Source of the DNA: CAYYYG01 sp964490875
GTDB lineage: Bacteria > Patescibacteriota > Microgenomatia > UBA1406 > GWC2-37-13
Assembly (NCBI GenBank): GCA_964490875.1
Contig: CAZBEF010000002.1
Location: 96,075 to 160,074, forward strand
Direction of reading: 5' to 3'
DNA: 64,000 bases
Of the stretch, positions 52,948-62,198 are shown one piece after another (position 1 is the stretch's first letter; every line of letters starts with the position of its first letter). The notes under the pieces were generated by a model. The model was not told the DNA's origin and searched no databases. It saw only the letters and a program-made list of their open reading frames with translations. The position numbers and the translations under genes are program-made.

Positions 52948-54546
52948 TTATTGACACTGTACGTCATTCAGCTTAAACGAAGAAGGATTTGAGTTTGCTC
53001 CAGAATACGAACCGACAAAACCGAATGAGACAGAATTATTCGGCTGAATCTCTTTATTCCAGTCTGCATTTGATACTATCATAGAATTACCAGACTGGCT
53101 GCCGGTGCCGTTCCACAAACTTTTTACCTGCTGATTACCCGCAAAAGTCCAGGCCAGTTTCCAGCCTTGAATTGGCTGATTTCCGGTATTTTGGATCTTT
53201 ACCTCCGCGGTGAATCCATTATTATTCCACGTTTGAGTGACCGAATAACTTACCTTACAACTTAAGGTTTTTGATGCCGCCAAAGTAGGTGATGCAGTAG
53301 CTGCCGCAGTAGGGGTAACGGTTGCCTTAGTAGGCGTTGGCGCAGCCGGGTTGATAGTTGGAGTTGCTGTTGCCTGCGGAACAGGAATATTGGTTGGAGA
53401 AGTTATTACAGCTGCAGCTGCATCAAGCGGGAATTGGATTGCTGCCAGTTTATTTACCTTATTACTATTCACTGTCTTCCAATCGTCAGCAAGAATACCG
53501 CCGGTATCGCCTGAGTTTGGATTCCAAGACCAGTAGGTCCATGACAAATTATTACTTTTTATATAAGAGGTAAGTGTGTCATACCATTGCATGTCTTTTT
53601 GAGTTTCTAATTTTGAACCAAACTCTCCGACAATTACTGGAGCACTATTGTTTTTATGAATATACCCCCAAATCATATCCCAGACTCCGGGCAGATTATT
53701 TGGGTAATTGGATTCATTAAACCATGATTGATTCCAAACTGATTGGGGATAATCATGTGTTGAATAAACTAACCTATTCGGCACCTGCAGTTGTACTTGA
53801 GCGCTTTTAACACCTTCTAAATTTCCACCCCACCAATACCAGTGCGGGCCGTATGTCTGAATTCCTTCAACAATAATAAGCAGATTATTATTCTCCGAAA
53901 GTACTGCGTTGCCCGCGCGTTCTGCAGCTAATTTCCAATCTCTGCCAGTGTCGCCGCAGCCCCAGCATGCTGATCCGTGTGGTTCATTATGTAGATCAAC
54001 TGCAATCACTGCTGTGTTGCCTTTATATCTTCTGGCTAAGCTTTTCCAATCTTCAATCCATTTCGATTCAGAAACAGAACCGGTATACCAAAGTTCCGAC
54101 TGGCCGTTCTTGTCGGGTCGATGACGATCCAGGATAATCCGCATGCCGATTTTATTGGCATACTCGACAACTTTATCCATTACCTGGATTCCCGATAGGT
54201 TTTGAAGGTCCGGATTCTTGCCATAATCTATACCGGTTGGTTTATTGGCGGTGTTAAAAATATCATTGGAGTAGGGTAGGCGTATGGTGTTGAACCCAAG
54301 CTGTTTCATTTGATCCATCATTTCTTTATACCCGCGCACCCACAATCCATGTGGAGCAAATGATTCCGTTTCTAGTCCAAACCAGTTCACGCCGGAAATA
54401 CGGACTTGCTGGTTATTTGAATCGAGAATTTTGTTACCGCTGGTATGCCAATAACCACTGCCGACTGTCTGTGCATGAACAGGGAAAAGTGCAAATAATA
54501 AAAACAAAAACACGAACAGCGAAAACACAAATAGTGTGTACTTCAT
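52948..54546 (-). CDS. Secreted GH5 endoglucanase with CBM2
   Basis: The signal peptide ends VHA at residue 25. The GH5 barrel contains ISGVNWFGLET, FNTIRLPYS, the acid/base in VDLHNEPHG (Glu188) and the nucleophile in IVGEFGSK (Glu308). A Pro/Thr linker (about 395-425, TPTKATVTPTAAATAS) leads to a C-terminal cellulose-binding module of family 2 (about 430-532) with several exposed Trp. It would cleave and bind cellulose-like beta-glucan outside the cell. Confidence 0.95.
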   Translation of the reverse strand: MKYTLFVFSLFVFLFLLFALFPVHAQTVGSGYWHTSGNKILDSNNQQVRISGVNWFGLETESFAPHGLWVRGYKEMMDQMKQLGFNTIRLPYSNDIFNTANKPTGIDYGKNPDLQNLSGIQVMDKVVEYANKIGMRIILDRHRPDKNGQSELWYTGSVSESKWIEDWKSLARRYKGNTAVIAVDLHNEPHGSACWGCGDTGRDWKLAAERAGNAVLSENNNLLIIVEGIQTYGPHWYWWGGNLEGVKSAQVQLQVPNRLVYSTHDYPQSVWNQSWFNESNYPNNLPGVWDMIWGYIHKNNSAPVIVGEFGSKLETQKDMQWYDTLTSYIKSNNLSWTYWSWNPNSGDTGGILADDWKTVNSNKVNKLAAIQFPLDAAAAVITSPTNIPVPQATATPTINPAAPTPTKATVTPTAAATASPTLAASKTLSCKVSYSVTQTWNNNGFTAEVKIQNTGNQPIQGWKLAWTFAGNQQVKSLWNGTGSQSGNSMIVSNADWNKEIQPNNSVSFGFVGSYSGANSNPSSFKLNDVQCQ

Positions 54547-54812
54547 GATTGTAGAATGTAACTTACAATTAGGAACAAGAGAACGTTGCTAAAGATGTAA
54601 ACAAATCATTCCGAAGTTTCTGCGCGGAATGCAGCATTACATTGCTCTAGCCGAAGTAAATGAGAAAACTGGCAAAACTATTTTTATGTGAATTTCGTAT
54701 GAATTTCATAATAAATTGTGAAGGTCATTCATTCTAACACACACTTTTTGCGCATTGCAACCTCAACTTCTTTTTTATCTGAAGTTTTGTAACCTTTTTT
54801 TGCGAATTTTTT

Positions 54813-55349
54813 TTATGGAGTATAAACAAATGTTTGAGCGATGGTATCGACATCATTTCTTAATTCTTGTGAATCGGTTGAAATAGAATAAACTGTCCAT
54901 TCTGTGGGATAAAAGAAATATGAATATGTATCTGGCGCATGACTTAACGGATTCTTGATAACTGCGCTAATTCCATCAAGATTATTAATTCGAACATTTC
55001 TTCGATCAATAATATTTACTTTGTTCATAACTTCAAGTCCCTTGAGATGACCTACTAACGTATCAAAATTCGTACCTGTACTATCAATTCTGATTAAACC
55101 TCTCTTTCCTTCCAAATAAATAGATGTATCTATTTCTTTTAGCTGAAAGTCTGCTGGATATTTAAAATTTAGTTTTAAAAAGCTCGACTGATATTCTTTT
55201 TCAGATATCATTGAAGTCTCTGTATGAGGTTGTTTAGATTGAGTAGTAGAATTTTTCAGGACAAAACTAAATAAAAGAAAAAAAGCTATTAAAACAAATA
55301 AGGATATATGAATTAAATTGTTATTTTTGTTTAGCTTCTTTTTTTTCAT
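54813..55349 (-). CDS. Membrane-anchored extracellular protein, unknown
   Basis: The protein has 178 residues: a basic start, one helix (about 12-32), then a beta-rich soluble domain starting LNFKYPADFQLK. That start resembles the PsbP-like or photosystem-type folds often seen on CPR surface proteins, but the assignment is weak. It follows the M23 gene by 2 bp, so the two are probably co-expressed. Confidence 0.65.
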   Translation of the reverse strand: MKKKKLNKNNNLIHISLFVLIAFFLLFSFVLKNSTTQSKQPHTETSMISEKEYQSSFLKLNFKYPADFQLKEIDTSIYLEGKRGLIRIDSTGTNFDTLVGHLKGLEVMNKVNIIDRRNVRINNLDGISAVIKNPLSHAPDTYSYFFYPTEWTVYSISTDSQELRNDVDTIAQTFVYTP

Positions 55350-55351
55350 AC

Positions 55352-57694
55352 TTAATATTGATAATTAATAACACCATTATTGGTAATAAGTTTTAAAATC
55401 TTTATTCCATCTATCTGTTCTTTTTCCTTATCCAGACCTTTTACTTTCCATATAACTTTTGTTTTATTTGTCTTGGCATTATAATCGAGTTTCACTTTTT
55501 CGACTCCTTGAACTTGATACACCTGTGTTAATGATTTCAGTGTATCATCTTTGTCATTTGAAGAAGTAAAGGAAATTTTATTTTCATCTAGATTAAACGG
55601 ATCAGACTCATTGTATTGCAGGCTGTAAATGTTCAAGACTGCTTTTTTTCCTTTTTCATGGTCTTTATCGAGTATTGTTAATGTATTGCCGGCATCGTCA
55701 GCAATAACTACCTTCTCCTTATTTTTCCCGAGACTGATTTCTGAAACTGCAGCTCCATTGATGCCATCATGACCAATAATTATTGCATCTTGTGTTTGAA
55801 GATCGTAAACTATTTCTGCTTCGGGCGGAGTTTTGTCTATGGAAAACTCTGCCGTTTTTACTTCTTCAGTATTGCCGTCTTTATCTACAGAATAATACTG
55901 CACGGTATAACTCCCTTCGGAGGAAAAGAATAATGGACCTTTATAAACATCCCATTCTTTTTCAATATCCGGACCTTTAATAGTTATTGCTGAATAATCC
56001 ACTCCCAGTCCGCCTTCGTTATCGGTAGGAGCTAACGATACAGTAACATCTGATCGAAAATTATTTTTTTTACCCTCATCTCCTTCAAAGAGCACAGATG
56101 TGACAGGCGCCGTAGTATCGAGCCGTTTTCCCATTAAAGCAAACTGAGTGAGATGATTCACTGTCGTTGTAGCTGTTTTAGTAGTCATGTCTATTACAGT
56201 AGGTTCTTTGGTCCATGTTTCTCCGTCGGGGCTTGAATAAATAGAGAGGCTGTCGATATCAATTTTTGATACGTCGTAGGTGGAAAAATTAATGCTTACG
56301 TTGAACGAATTAAGGAAGGTATGAATACCATTGCCAAACGAATCAAATGCCTCAACTAAGTAGCCCACACCGATTGAAGTGAGGTCGGGGTTAGAGTCAA
56401 AAACAGGCGTCAGACTTGCATGGACATTAATTGGTTCAGAAGTAAAATTAGTTGGAAAATCTAAGGATGCGTTATGGATAGTAATTTTATTTCCTGCCGA
56501 TGAAACGTTTTCTTCTTTATTCTGAAGAATATCTTTCCATAAATAATAACTTTTATTTCCTTTTTTCTGCACACCGAAATAATCAAATGTATAGTGCTCC
56601 CATGGGTCGGGATCTTTGGAATTCCATCCAAATGGATCAGATGCTCCGTCTGGAATATTATCTTCAAAATTGCCGTCTTTATTCACATCCTGAAAAACAC
56701 CGAAATGGATATGTGAACCTGCTTCACCGGCAGGGAACACTCTTCCTGAATATCCTACCTTGCCGATTTGCTCGCCGGCTTTTACATAAACTATTTTTGC
56801 TGAATCAGTAGAAATTAAACCGTCATATTGCATATGCATATACCGTGTTTGGTATCCATTACCGTGATCTATCACTATCATATTGCCGCAAGCACTGCAG
56901 GTATTCACATATTTTGCTGTACCATCCGCAGCAGCGAGTACCGAATCGCCCAATTTGACATTTGCCCGATATGCATAATCATAACCATCATGACCTGAAT
57001 ATGACAAATTATTGACTCGCTGACTATCTCTATATGAGATTAATGTATTTAAACCTTCATTGGGCTCTGCTAAACCTCCACTCAACAACGGATACTCATG
57101 ATCAAAATACGAACTCATCGAAAGAGCGGCTTCGTTAAAAGTCATCCCTTTACTCTTATAATCCCACGGCAGATCCAAAAAAGGTTTTGGTGTAGGCGTA
57201 GGAGTTGCGGTCGGAGTAGGTGTTGGAGTAGCCGTTTGGTATGTGTGGACAAAATATAATGGTGATATGGTTTTCGCACGGAAACACCAGTGCTGCAGCC
57301 GAACCAGCATAACATTTAACCCATTATTTAGATTTGCGTTGAATAAATTCGTAACATCCTGGGGAGGCAGACTATTTTGAAATGAAAGACAGTTATTACT
57401 GTATCCGTAAATCCGCTGATATCCCTGATGCGGATACTGCATAGTAATATCAAGCGAATCACCAATGCTTATGTTCCCAGTTCCGTCTGGTGTACTACTC
57501 AGCACAACTTTGCCCGATTTAAAATTTATACCTAGATTCGTATAGAAGAAAACCCGTCCGTTGGTAAAATCGGGAAAGGGGACGGAGAATCCATTTGTAA
57601 TAAGAAATGAATCTGTTTGGGCAGAAACAGACTTTGTACATATTATAAAGATGAAAATAGAACACGCGAAAAATTTTAAAATTTTGGTAATCAT
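55352..57694 (-). CDS. Secreted M23-family metallopeptidase with Ig-like tail
   Basis: The protein has 780 residues. The signal peptide ends SVSA near 25. A Pro/Thr linker (about 155-170) precedes the M23 domain: GHDGYDYAY (His235, Asp239), RYMHM (His287) and SHIHFG (His328, His330) are the zinc and catalytic residues of lysostaphin-type endopeptidases. The C-terminal half is beta-rich with Ig/FN3-like repeats (TAPVTSVLFEG, TPPEAEIVYD). Probable peptidoglycan or glycoprotein hydrolase on the surface. Confidence 0.92.
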   Translation of the reverse strand: MITKILKFFACSIFIFIICTKSVSAQTDSFLITNGFSVPFPDFTNGRVFFYTNLGINFKSGKVVLSSTPDGTGNISIGDSLDITMQYPHQGYQRIYGYSNNCLSFQNSLPPQDVTNLFNANLNNGLNVMLVRLQHWCFRAKTISPLYFVHTYQTATPTPTPTATPTPTPKPFLDLPWDYKSKGMTFNEAALSMSSYFDHEYPLLSGGLAEPNEGLNTLISYRDSQRVNNLSYSGHDGYDYAYRANVKLGDSVLAAADGTAKYVNTCSACGNMIVIDHGNGYQTRYMHMQYDGLISTDSAKIVYVKAGEQIGKVGYSGRVFPAGEAGSHIHFGVFQDVNKDGNFEDNIPDGASDPFGWNSKDPDPWEHYTFDYFGVQKKGNKSYYLWKDILQNKEENVSSAGNKITIHNASLDFPTNFTSEPINVHASLTPVFDSNPDLTSIGVGYLVEAFDSFGNGIHTFLNSFNVSINFSTYDVSKIDIDSLSIYSSPDGETWTKEPTVIDMTTKTATTTVNHLTQFALMGKRLDTTAPVTSVLFEGDEGKKNNFRSDVTVSLAPTDNEGGLGVDYSAITIKGPDIEKEWDVYKGPLFFSSEGSYTVQYYSVDKDGNTEEVKTAEFSIDKTPPEAEIVYDLQTQDAIIIGHDGINGAAVSEISLGKNKEKVVIADDAGNTLTILDKDHEKGKKAVLNIYSLQYNESDPFNLDENKISFTSSNDKDDTLKSLTQVYQVQGVEKVKLDYNAKTNKTKVIWKVKGLDKEKEQIDGIKILKLITNNGVINYQY

Positions 57695-57813
57695 ACCACC
57701 ACTGTAATAGCACCTCGAAAATATCTCAACGGACTATCTGCAACAATTTTATAGATTTGGATTGTTAAATACGGATTTTTTTAAGTAGATGAAGATTGCC
57801 TTTTTGAGCGCAT

Positions 57814-58257
57814 TTAAGAGGATATTTCAGCGAGAATTTCATTTACATGTTTCACCGGATCAACTTTTTCGTACGATTTTTCGATTTCACCTTGGGGATT
57901 AATAAGATATGTATTTCGCAGAATTCCTTCAAATTCACGGCCTAAAAATTTTTTCTTCCCCCAGGCACCGTATGCCTTGATAGTTTCTGCCGAAGGATCG
58001 CTTAATAATGGAAAAGGAAGCGAAAACTTCTTCGAAAACTTTTTATGTGAAGCCACGCTGTCTTTTGAAACACCGAATATAACTGCATTCTTTTTTGCAA
58101 ATACATCGGTAAGATCGCGGAATGTACATGCTTCTTTTGTACAACCAGGAGTATCATCTTTTGGATAAAAATATAAAACTACCCATTTTCCTTTATAATC
58201 GGCAAGAGTATGCAGTGTTCCATCCTGGTCCGGAAGAGAAAAATTTGGTGCTTTCAT
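57814..58257 (-). CDS. bcp: Peroxiredoxin, Bcp/PrxQ type
   Basis: The protein has 147 residues. PNFSLPDQDGTLHTL, YFYPKDDTPGCTKEACTFRD (peroxidatic and resolving Cys five apart) and ISSGT-type ends place it with bacterioferritin comigratory protein. It reduces peroxides with thioredoxin. TATTAT lies 6 nt before the ATG. Confidence 0.96.
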   Translation of the reverse strand: MKAPNFSLPDQDGTLHTLADYKGKWVVLYFYPKDDTPGCTKEACTFRDLTDVFAKKNAVIFGVSKDSVASHKKFSKKFSLPFPLLSDPSAETIKAYGAWGKKKFLGREFEGILRNTYLINPQGEIEKSYEKVDPVKHVNEILAEISS

Positions 58258-58422
58258 TTAATTATAATATCAAATTTACAACGGATTTTCAGATGGTCCG
58301 GCATCGGCTACTGCACGTCATACATTTTCATATCTTAAATCTTACCAAATATAAAAATCACTCTTACATATTTTTAACGCACTTATAACTGATTCCTGAA
58401 CCGAATTGTATATTATAGGAAG

Positions 58423-59178
58423 ATGAAATACCTTAAATCTTTTCCTATTTATATTATTATTCTGCTCTTTGTAGGGAGAATTCTGCCTATTAAGGCACTT
58501 GATATTGGTGTGAACTTAGCTCAACTCACCAGTCCAACTACCACTCCCGCTCATGCGGAAACAACCCCATCGCCGCAACCCTCACAGGTTCCATCCGGCC
58601 AGCCTTCACCCACGGCTGCAGTATCAACATCGCCGCAACCATCACAAGCGCCTAGTCCGACCGACAAACCTGTACTTTCAGTTACTGCAGGAGTAAGCGT
58701 TACCGTAAACCCGACGGCAGTATTATCACCCACAAAAGTTGCTTCACCTTCACTCAGCCCGACACAAAAACCTTCAGAAAATGCAGGAGGGACTGATGTA
58801 GTAATTCCGAGCCCAACTCCGGAACCATCTTCACCAGCAGAAACACCAACTACTACACCATCACCGACAACCGCACCACTGCCAACTGAAATCGGAAATA
58901 CAGATCCGCCGGTAAAAAAAGCAGCCGAGCAAATATTCAAAAATGTTGTTGTTCCGCCCTTAAGCTTTTTGCTTCAGCGGCCGCAGGAAGATTTTTATAA
59001 AGAAAACCAAATAACCAGACCAACCTCGTACGGCCTCATGGCATTCGCGGCATTCGGAATGATTTCGGGAATATACCTATTATTTCCGACTCAGATACAA
59101 GGATTCTACAAAAGTGGCAAAAACAAGTTAATGGGATTATTTACCACAAACTCAAATAATTTATCAGTTATTGATTAA
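58423..59178 (+). CDS. Pro/Thr/Ser-rich surface protein with C-terminal helix
   Basis: The protein has 251 residues: a signal/anchor helix (about 8-25), a long low-complexity stretch (about 40-160) rich in SPTP, PSQ and TTT, then a folded segment and a C-terminal transmembrane helix (about 207-226). It looks like a cell-surface spacer or stalk protein, possibly O-glycosylated. TATTAT lies 6 nt before the ATG. It precedes the GH8/cellulose synthase pair. Confidence 0.75.
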   Translation: MKYLKSFPIYIIILLFVGRILPIKALDIGVNLAQLTSPTTTPAHAETTPSPQPSQVPSGQPSPTAAVSTSPQPSQAPSPTDKPVLSVTAGVSVTVNPTAVLSPTKVASPSLSPTQKPSENAGGTDVVIPSPTPEPSSPAETPTTTPSPTTAPLPTEIGNTDPPVKKAAEQIFKNVVVPPLSFLLQRPQEDFYKENQITRPTSYGLMAFAAFGMISGIYLLFPTQIQGFYKSGKNKLMGLFTTNSNNLSVID

Positions 59179-59203
59179 TTAATCTATTACATACAAATTT
59201 TAA

Positions 59204-59310
59204 TTTGGTAGGCGGCAGAGAGGAGCGCAGATACCCATTTAGAGCGACCTTGGGAGGTGCGGACCGCGTTTGACGCGGGAGCACGCCCACGGGAGCGATA
59301 AATGCGGTAT
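59204..59310. repeat. GC-rich palindromic segment before GH8
   Basis: GAGGAGCGCAGATACC, ACCGCGTTTGACGCGGGAGC and CGCCCACGGGAGCG lie close together and form short stems. The left edge recalls the family C repeats (GAGAGCGCAGAATAC). Noncoding. Confidence 0.5.
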
Positions 59311-59339
59311 CAAGCGACGTAATCTGTCAAATTTTTTAT

Positions 59340-60515
59340 ATGAAAAAAATAATCGGAATAATTCTAATCGGCATAAGTTTATTACTCATTTTTCTTGTCT
59401 TTTACATGAACAGCCGCTACAGCAAAATAAACAGAACATTTTCGCCATATACACTCCTAACCTCGACCTGGGAAAAATACCGCCAAAAATTCATAAATAA
59501 AGACGGACGTGTTATAGACTTTTCGGCAAATAACATCACGACCTCTGAAGGCCAAAGCTATGCAATGCTGCGCGCCGTATGGAGCGACGACAAAAAAACA
59601 TTTGATACTGTGTGGAAATTCACCAAAACAAACTTAAAACGAAAACAGGACAACTTATTCGGATGGCGATGGGGAAAAATCAACGGAACAAATTATGGAT
59701 TTCTGCCCGATGGGGGAGAGAATGCTGCAAGTGACGCAGATTCTGATATAGCTCTTGCCCTTATCTTGGCCAATAGACGCTGGAAAAAAGATGAATACAT
59801 AGTATCTGCAAAAGTAATTTTAAGCGACATGTGGAAACTCGAGACGGCAGAAGCGAACGGAAAAAGATACCTAACTGCTGGTAACTGGGCCGATCGGGGA
59901 AATGAACTCATAATTAATCCTTCTTACTTTTCACCCTATGCATGGCGGATATTTGCTGAAGTAGATAAAAAAAATGACTGGAACAGCTTACTCGATCCGG
60001 CCTACGAACTGCTTCATCTATCGGGAACTGAAAAGCTCGACAAAGAAAAAGCAGTTGGATTGCCGCCGAATTGGGTGGCAGTTGATAAACAAACCGGCGA
60101 ACTCCGCGCCGCCTCAATCCCGAATGCGTCTACCGACTATTCATTCGACGCTGTACGTACGCCATGGAGAATAACGGTCGATTATCAATGGAACAAAGAC
60201 GCAAGGGCCAAACAGTATCTGGAAAACGCGTATAACTTCTTAAGAAATGAATACACTGCAAAACAAAAACTGGCGGGAACATATTCTCATGATGGCAAAC
60301 CATTAAGTGAAATAGAAAATCCGGTCATGTATTCAACTAGTATCGGATATTTTCAGATTGTCGATGAAAAACTGGCGAAAGATATATACGAAAATAAAAT
60401 AATCAAACTCTACTCCAATGCCGACGACTCCTTCGACAATCGCTTGCCGTACTACGAACAAAACTGGCTCTGGTTTGGATTAGCACTTTATAACGGGCAA
60501 ATTAGAAAGTATTAA
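59340..60515 (+). CDS. Glycoside hydrolase family 8 (BcsZ-like endoglucanase)
   Basis: The protein has 391 residues. An N-terminal membrane anchor (about 5-22) is followed by the GH8 barrel: TTSEGQSYAMLRAVW contains the acid Glu, DADSDIALALILA the second acidic motif, and GWRWGK and RTPWRITVDYQW conserved cleft residues. Such enzymes act in bacterial cellulose synthesis. It lies 1 bp upstream of the cellulose-synthase-like gene. Confidence 0.95.
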   Translation: MKKIIGIILIGISLLLIFLVFYMNSRYSKINRTFSPYTLLTSTWEKYRQKFINKDGRVIDFSANNITTSEGQSYAMLRAVWSDDKKTFDTVWKFTKTNLKRKQDNLFGWRWGKINGTNYGFLPDGGENAASDADSDIALALILANRRWKKDEYIVSAKVILSDMWKLETAEANGKRYLTAGNWADRGNELIINPSYFSPYAWRIFAEVDKKNDWNSLLDPAYELLHLSGTEKLDKEKAVGLPPNWVAVDKQTGELRAASIPNASTDYSFDAVRTPWRITVDYQWNKDARAKQYLENAYNFLRNEYTAKQKLAGTYSHDGKPLSEIENPVMYSTSIGYFQIVDEKLAKDIYENKIIKLYSNADDSFDNRLPYYEQNWLWFGLALYNGQIRKY

Positions 60516-60516
60516 T

Positions 60517-62052
60517 ATGAGCACTCCTATTATTCATACCGGCACCACACACAGATCGCTGTTATTGCTGAACATGGTCATAGCAATAATTTATTTTTCC
60601 TGGTGGTTTTTCCCAGCGCATGTCGGTAATCGGTATTTATACGGACTTTTGTTTTTTGGCGAACTCTATCACGTCATTATGGCTTTCACGTTCTGGCATA
60701 CTATTTGGCCGCATAAAAAATCTTCAACAGCATCTATGAATCTGGCATATAGTCCGACAATAGATATTTTTATCACCGTCGTAAATGAACCGGTGGATAT
60801 TGTAAGAAAGACTGCTTTAGCGGCAAAAAATATCACATATAAGAATCATAAAGTTTATATTTTGAATGACGGATTCGTTGCTAAAAATAATAATTGGCTG
60901 GCGTATGAAAAACTGGCGGAAGAATTACATATACACTGCATCACGCGAAAGATTGGCGGGGGGGCAAAAGCAGGAAATATAAACAATGCGTTGAAACATA
61001 CATCGGGAGAATTTGTCGCGATATTCGACGCCGACATGGAACCGCATAAAGATTTTATTGAACAGACAATCCATCTGTTTCAGGATTCGAATGTGGGGTT
61101 TGTACAATCGCCGCAGTATTACAAAAATTATCGTAGGAATATTATCACCGGCAGCGCGTGGGAGCAGCAGGAATTCTTTTTTGGCCCCATTATGGAAGGA
61201 AAAGACCAGCATAATTCTTCTTTTATCTGCGGCACGAATTTTGTCGTAAGAAGGCAAGCGCTAGAAGAAGTCGGGGGAATGTGTGAAGACAACATTGCCG
61301 AAGATTTTCTGACATCACTGTTTATTCATCAGAAGAAATGGACTTCGATATATGTGCCGAATGTACTTGCGGAAGGCCTGGCGCCAGAAGATTTACTTTC
61401 CTATTACAAACAGCAACTACGGTGGGCCCGCGGATCGCTTGAGATTTTATTCAAACATAATCCGTTTTTTAAACGAGGACTTACATGGGGGCAGAGGGTT
61501 CAGTATCTTTCATCGGCATTATATTATTTCAACGGTGTAATAGTTGTGATCGACATGATCATTCCGCTTGTATTTCTTTTTACCGGAATCCAGGCCGTTA
61601 CCACAAGCACCACATCGTTCGCCATCTTTTTCATTCCGTTTATATTATCGTCGCTCTATACACTCTACCGTATATCCGAAGGGTCATTGAGTTTTAGAGC
61701 GATATCATTCTCCCAATCGATTTGGACATTACAACTCACAGCATTATTTTCTGTAATTCTAGGTAAAAAAACCGCCTTCAACGTAACTCCAAAAAAAGCC
61801 CAACAAGGCAACTTTATTTCACTGGCTTATCCGCATATTATCTATGCGATTTTAGTGATTGCAGCCTCGATAGTGGGGATCTATCGCGAAGGTTTCAATC
61901 CCGCTGTACTCACCAACGTTGCCTGGGGCGCTTTCAATGTAAGCATGTTCCTCCCATTCATTGCCGCCTCCTACCGCTGGTCTTCACTATTCGGATCACC
62001 AGAAATTTCACAAATACCGGAATTAGATTCTAAAAAAAATATATCAGTTTAA
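60517..62052 (+). CDS. Cellulose-synthase-like GT2
   Basis: The protein has 511 residues: two N-terminal helices, then the catalytic domain with YILNDG, DADMEPH (DXD), IAEDFLTSLFIH (ED motif) and QQLRWARGSLEIL (Q-x2-RW), then four to five helices forming the channel. This is the processive beta-glycan synthase layout of BcsA. No PilZ domain follows and no BcsB gene is adjacent, so regulation by c-di-GMP is not supported. Confidence 0.94.
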   Translation: MSTPIIHTGTTHRSLLLLNMVIAIIYFSWWFFPAHVGNRYLYGLLFFGELYHVIMAFTFWHTIWPHKKSSTASMNLAYSPTIDIFITVVNEPVDIVRKTALAAKNITYKNHKVYILNDGFVAKNNNWLAYEKLAEELHIHCITRKIGGGAKAGNINNALKHTSGEFVAIFDADMEPHKDFIEQTIHLFQDSNVGFVQSPQYYKNYRRNIITGSAWEQQEFFFGPIMEGKDQHNSSFICGTNFVVRRQALEEVGGMCEDNIAEDFLTSLFIHQKKWTSIYVPNVLAEGLAPEDLLSYYKQQLRWARGSLEILFKHNPFFKRGLTWGQRVQYLSSALYYFNGVIVVIDMIIPLVFLFTGIQAVTTSTTSFAIFFIPFILSSLYTLYRISEGSLSFRAISFSQSIWTLQLTALFSVILGKKTAFNVTPKKAQQGNFISLAYPHIIYAILVIAASIVGIYREGFNPAVLTNVAWGAFNVSMFLPFIAASYRWSSLFGSPEISQIPELDSKKNISV

Positions 62053-62060
62053 AATTCACC

Positions 62061-62188
62061 GTCATTGCGAGCGATGAGTGTTGAAGCGTGGCAATCCCAT
62101 TACCAGTAATCCGAAGGTTGTAATCTTACGTGTGCTATAACCTTGGGTCTGTATTAACGGGATCCTTCGCTAATCGCTCAGGATGACG
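62061..62188. repeat. Interspersed palindromic repeat, family A copy 5 (inverted)
   Basis: Tips GTCATTGCGAGCG and CAGGATGACG; the core TTACGTGTGCTATAACCTTG is inverted relative to copies 1-3. It lies just upstream of the GT-C gene start. Confidence 0.9.
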
Positions 62189-62198
62189 TTTTCAACCT

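Noticed and set aside
54765..54786. AACTTC/GAAGTT inverted repeat as a terminator of the 54813 gene
   Set aside because: The stem is short with a long loop, and there is no T run on the minus strand.
58551..58940. Gly/Val-rich open frame antisense to the Pro/Thr/Ser-rich surface protein
   Set aside because: Its composition is the mirror of the low-complexity repeat on the plus strand; no start context or promoter.
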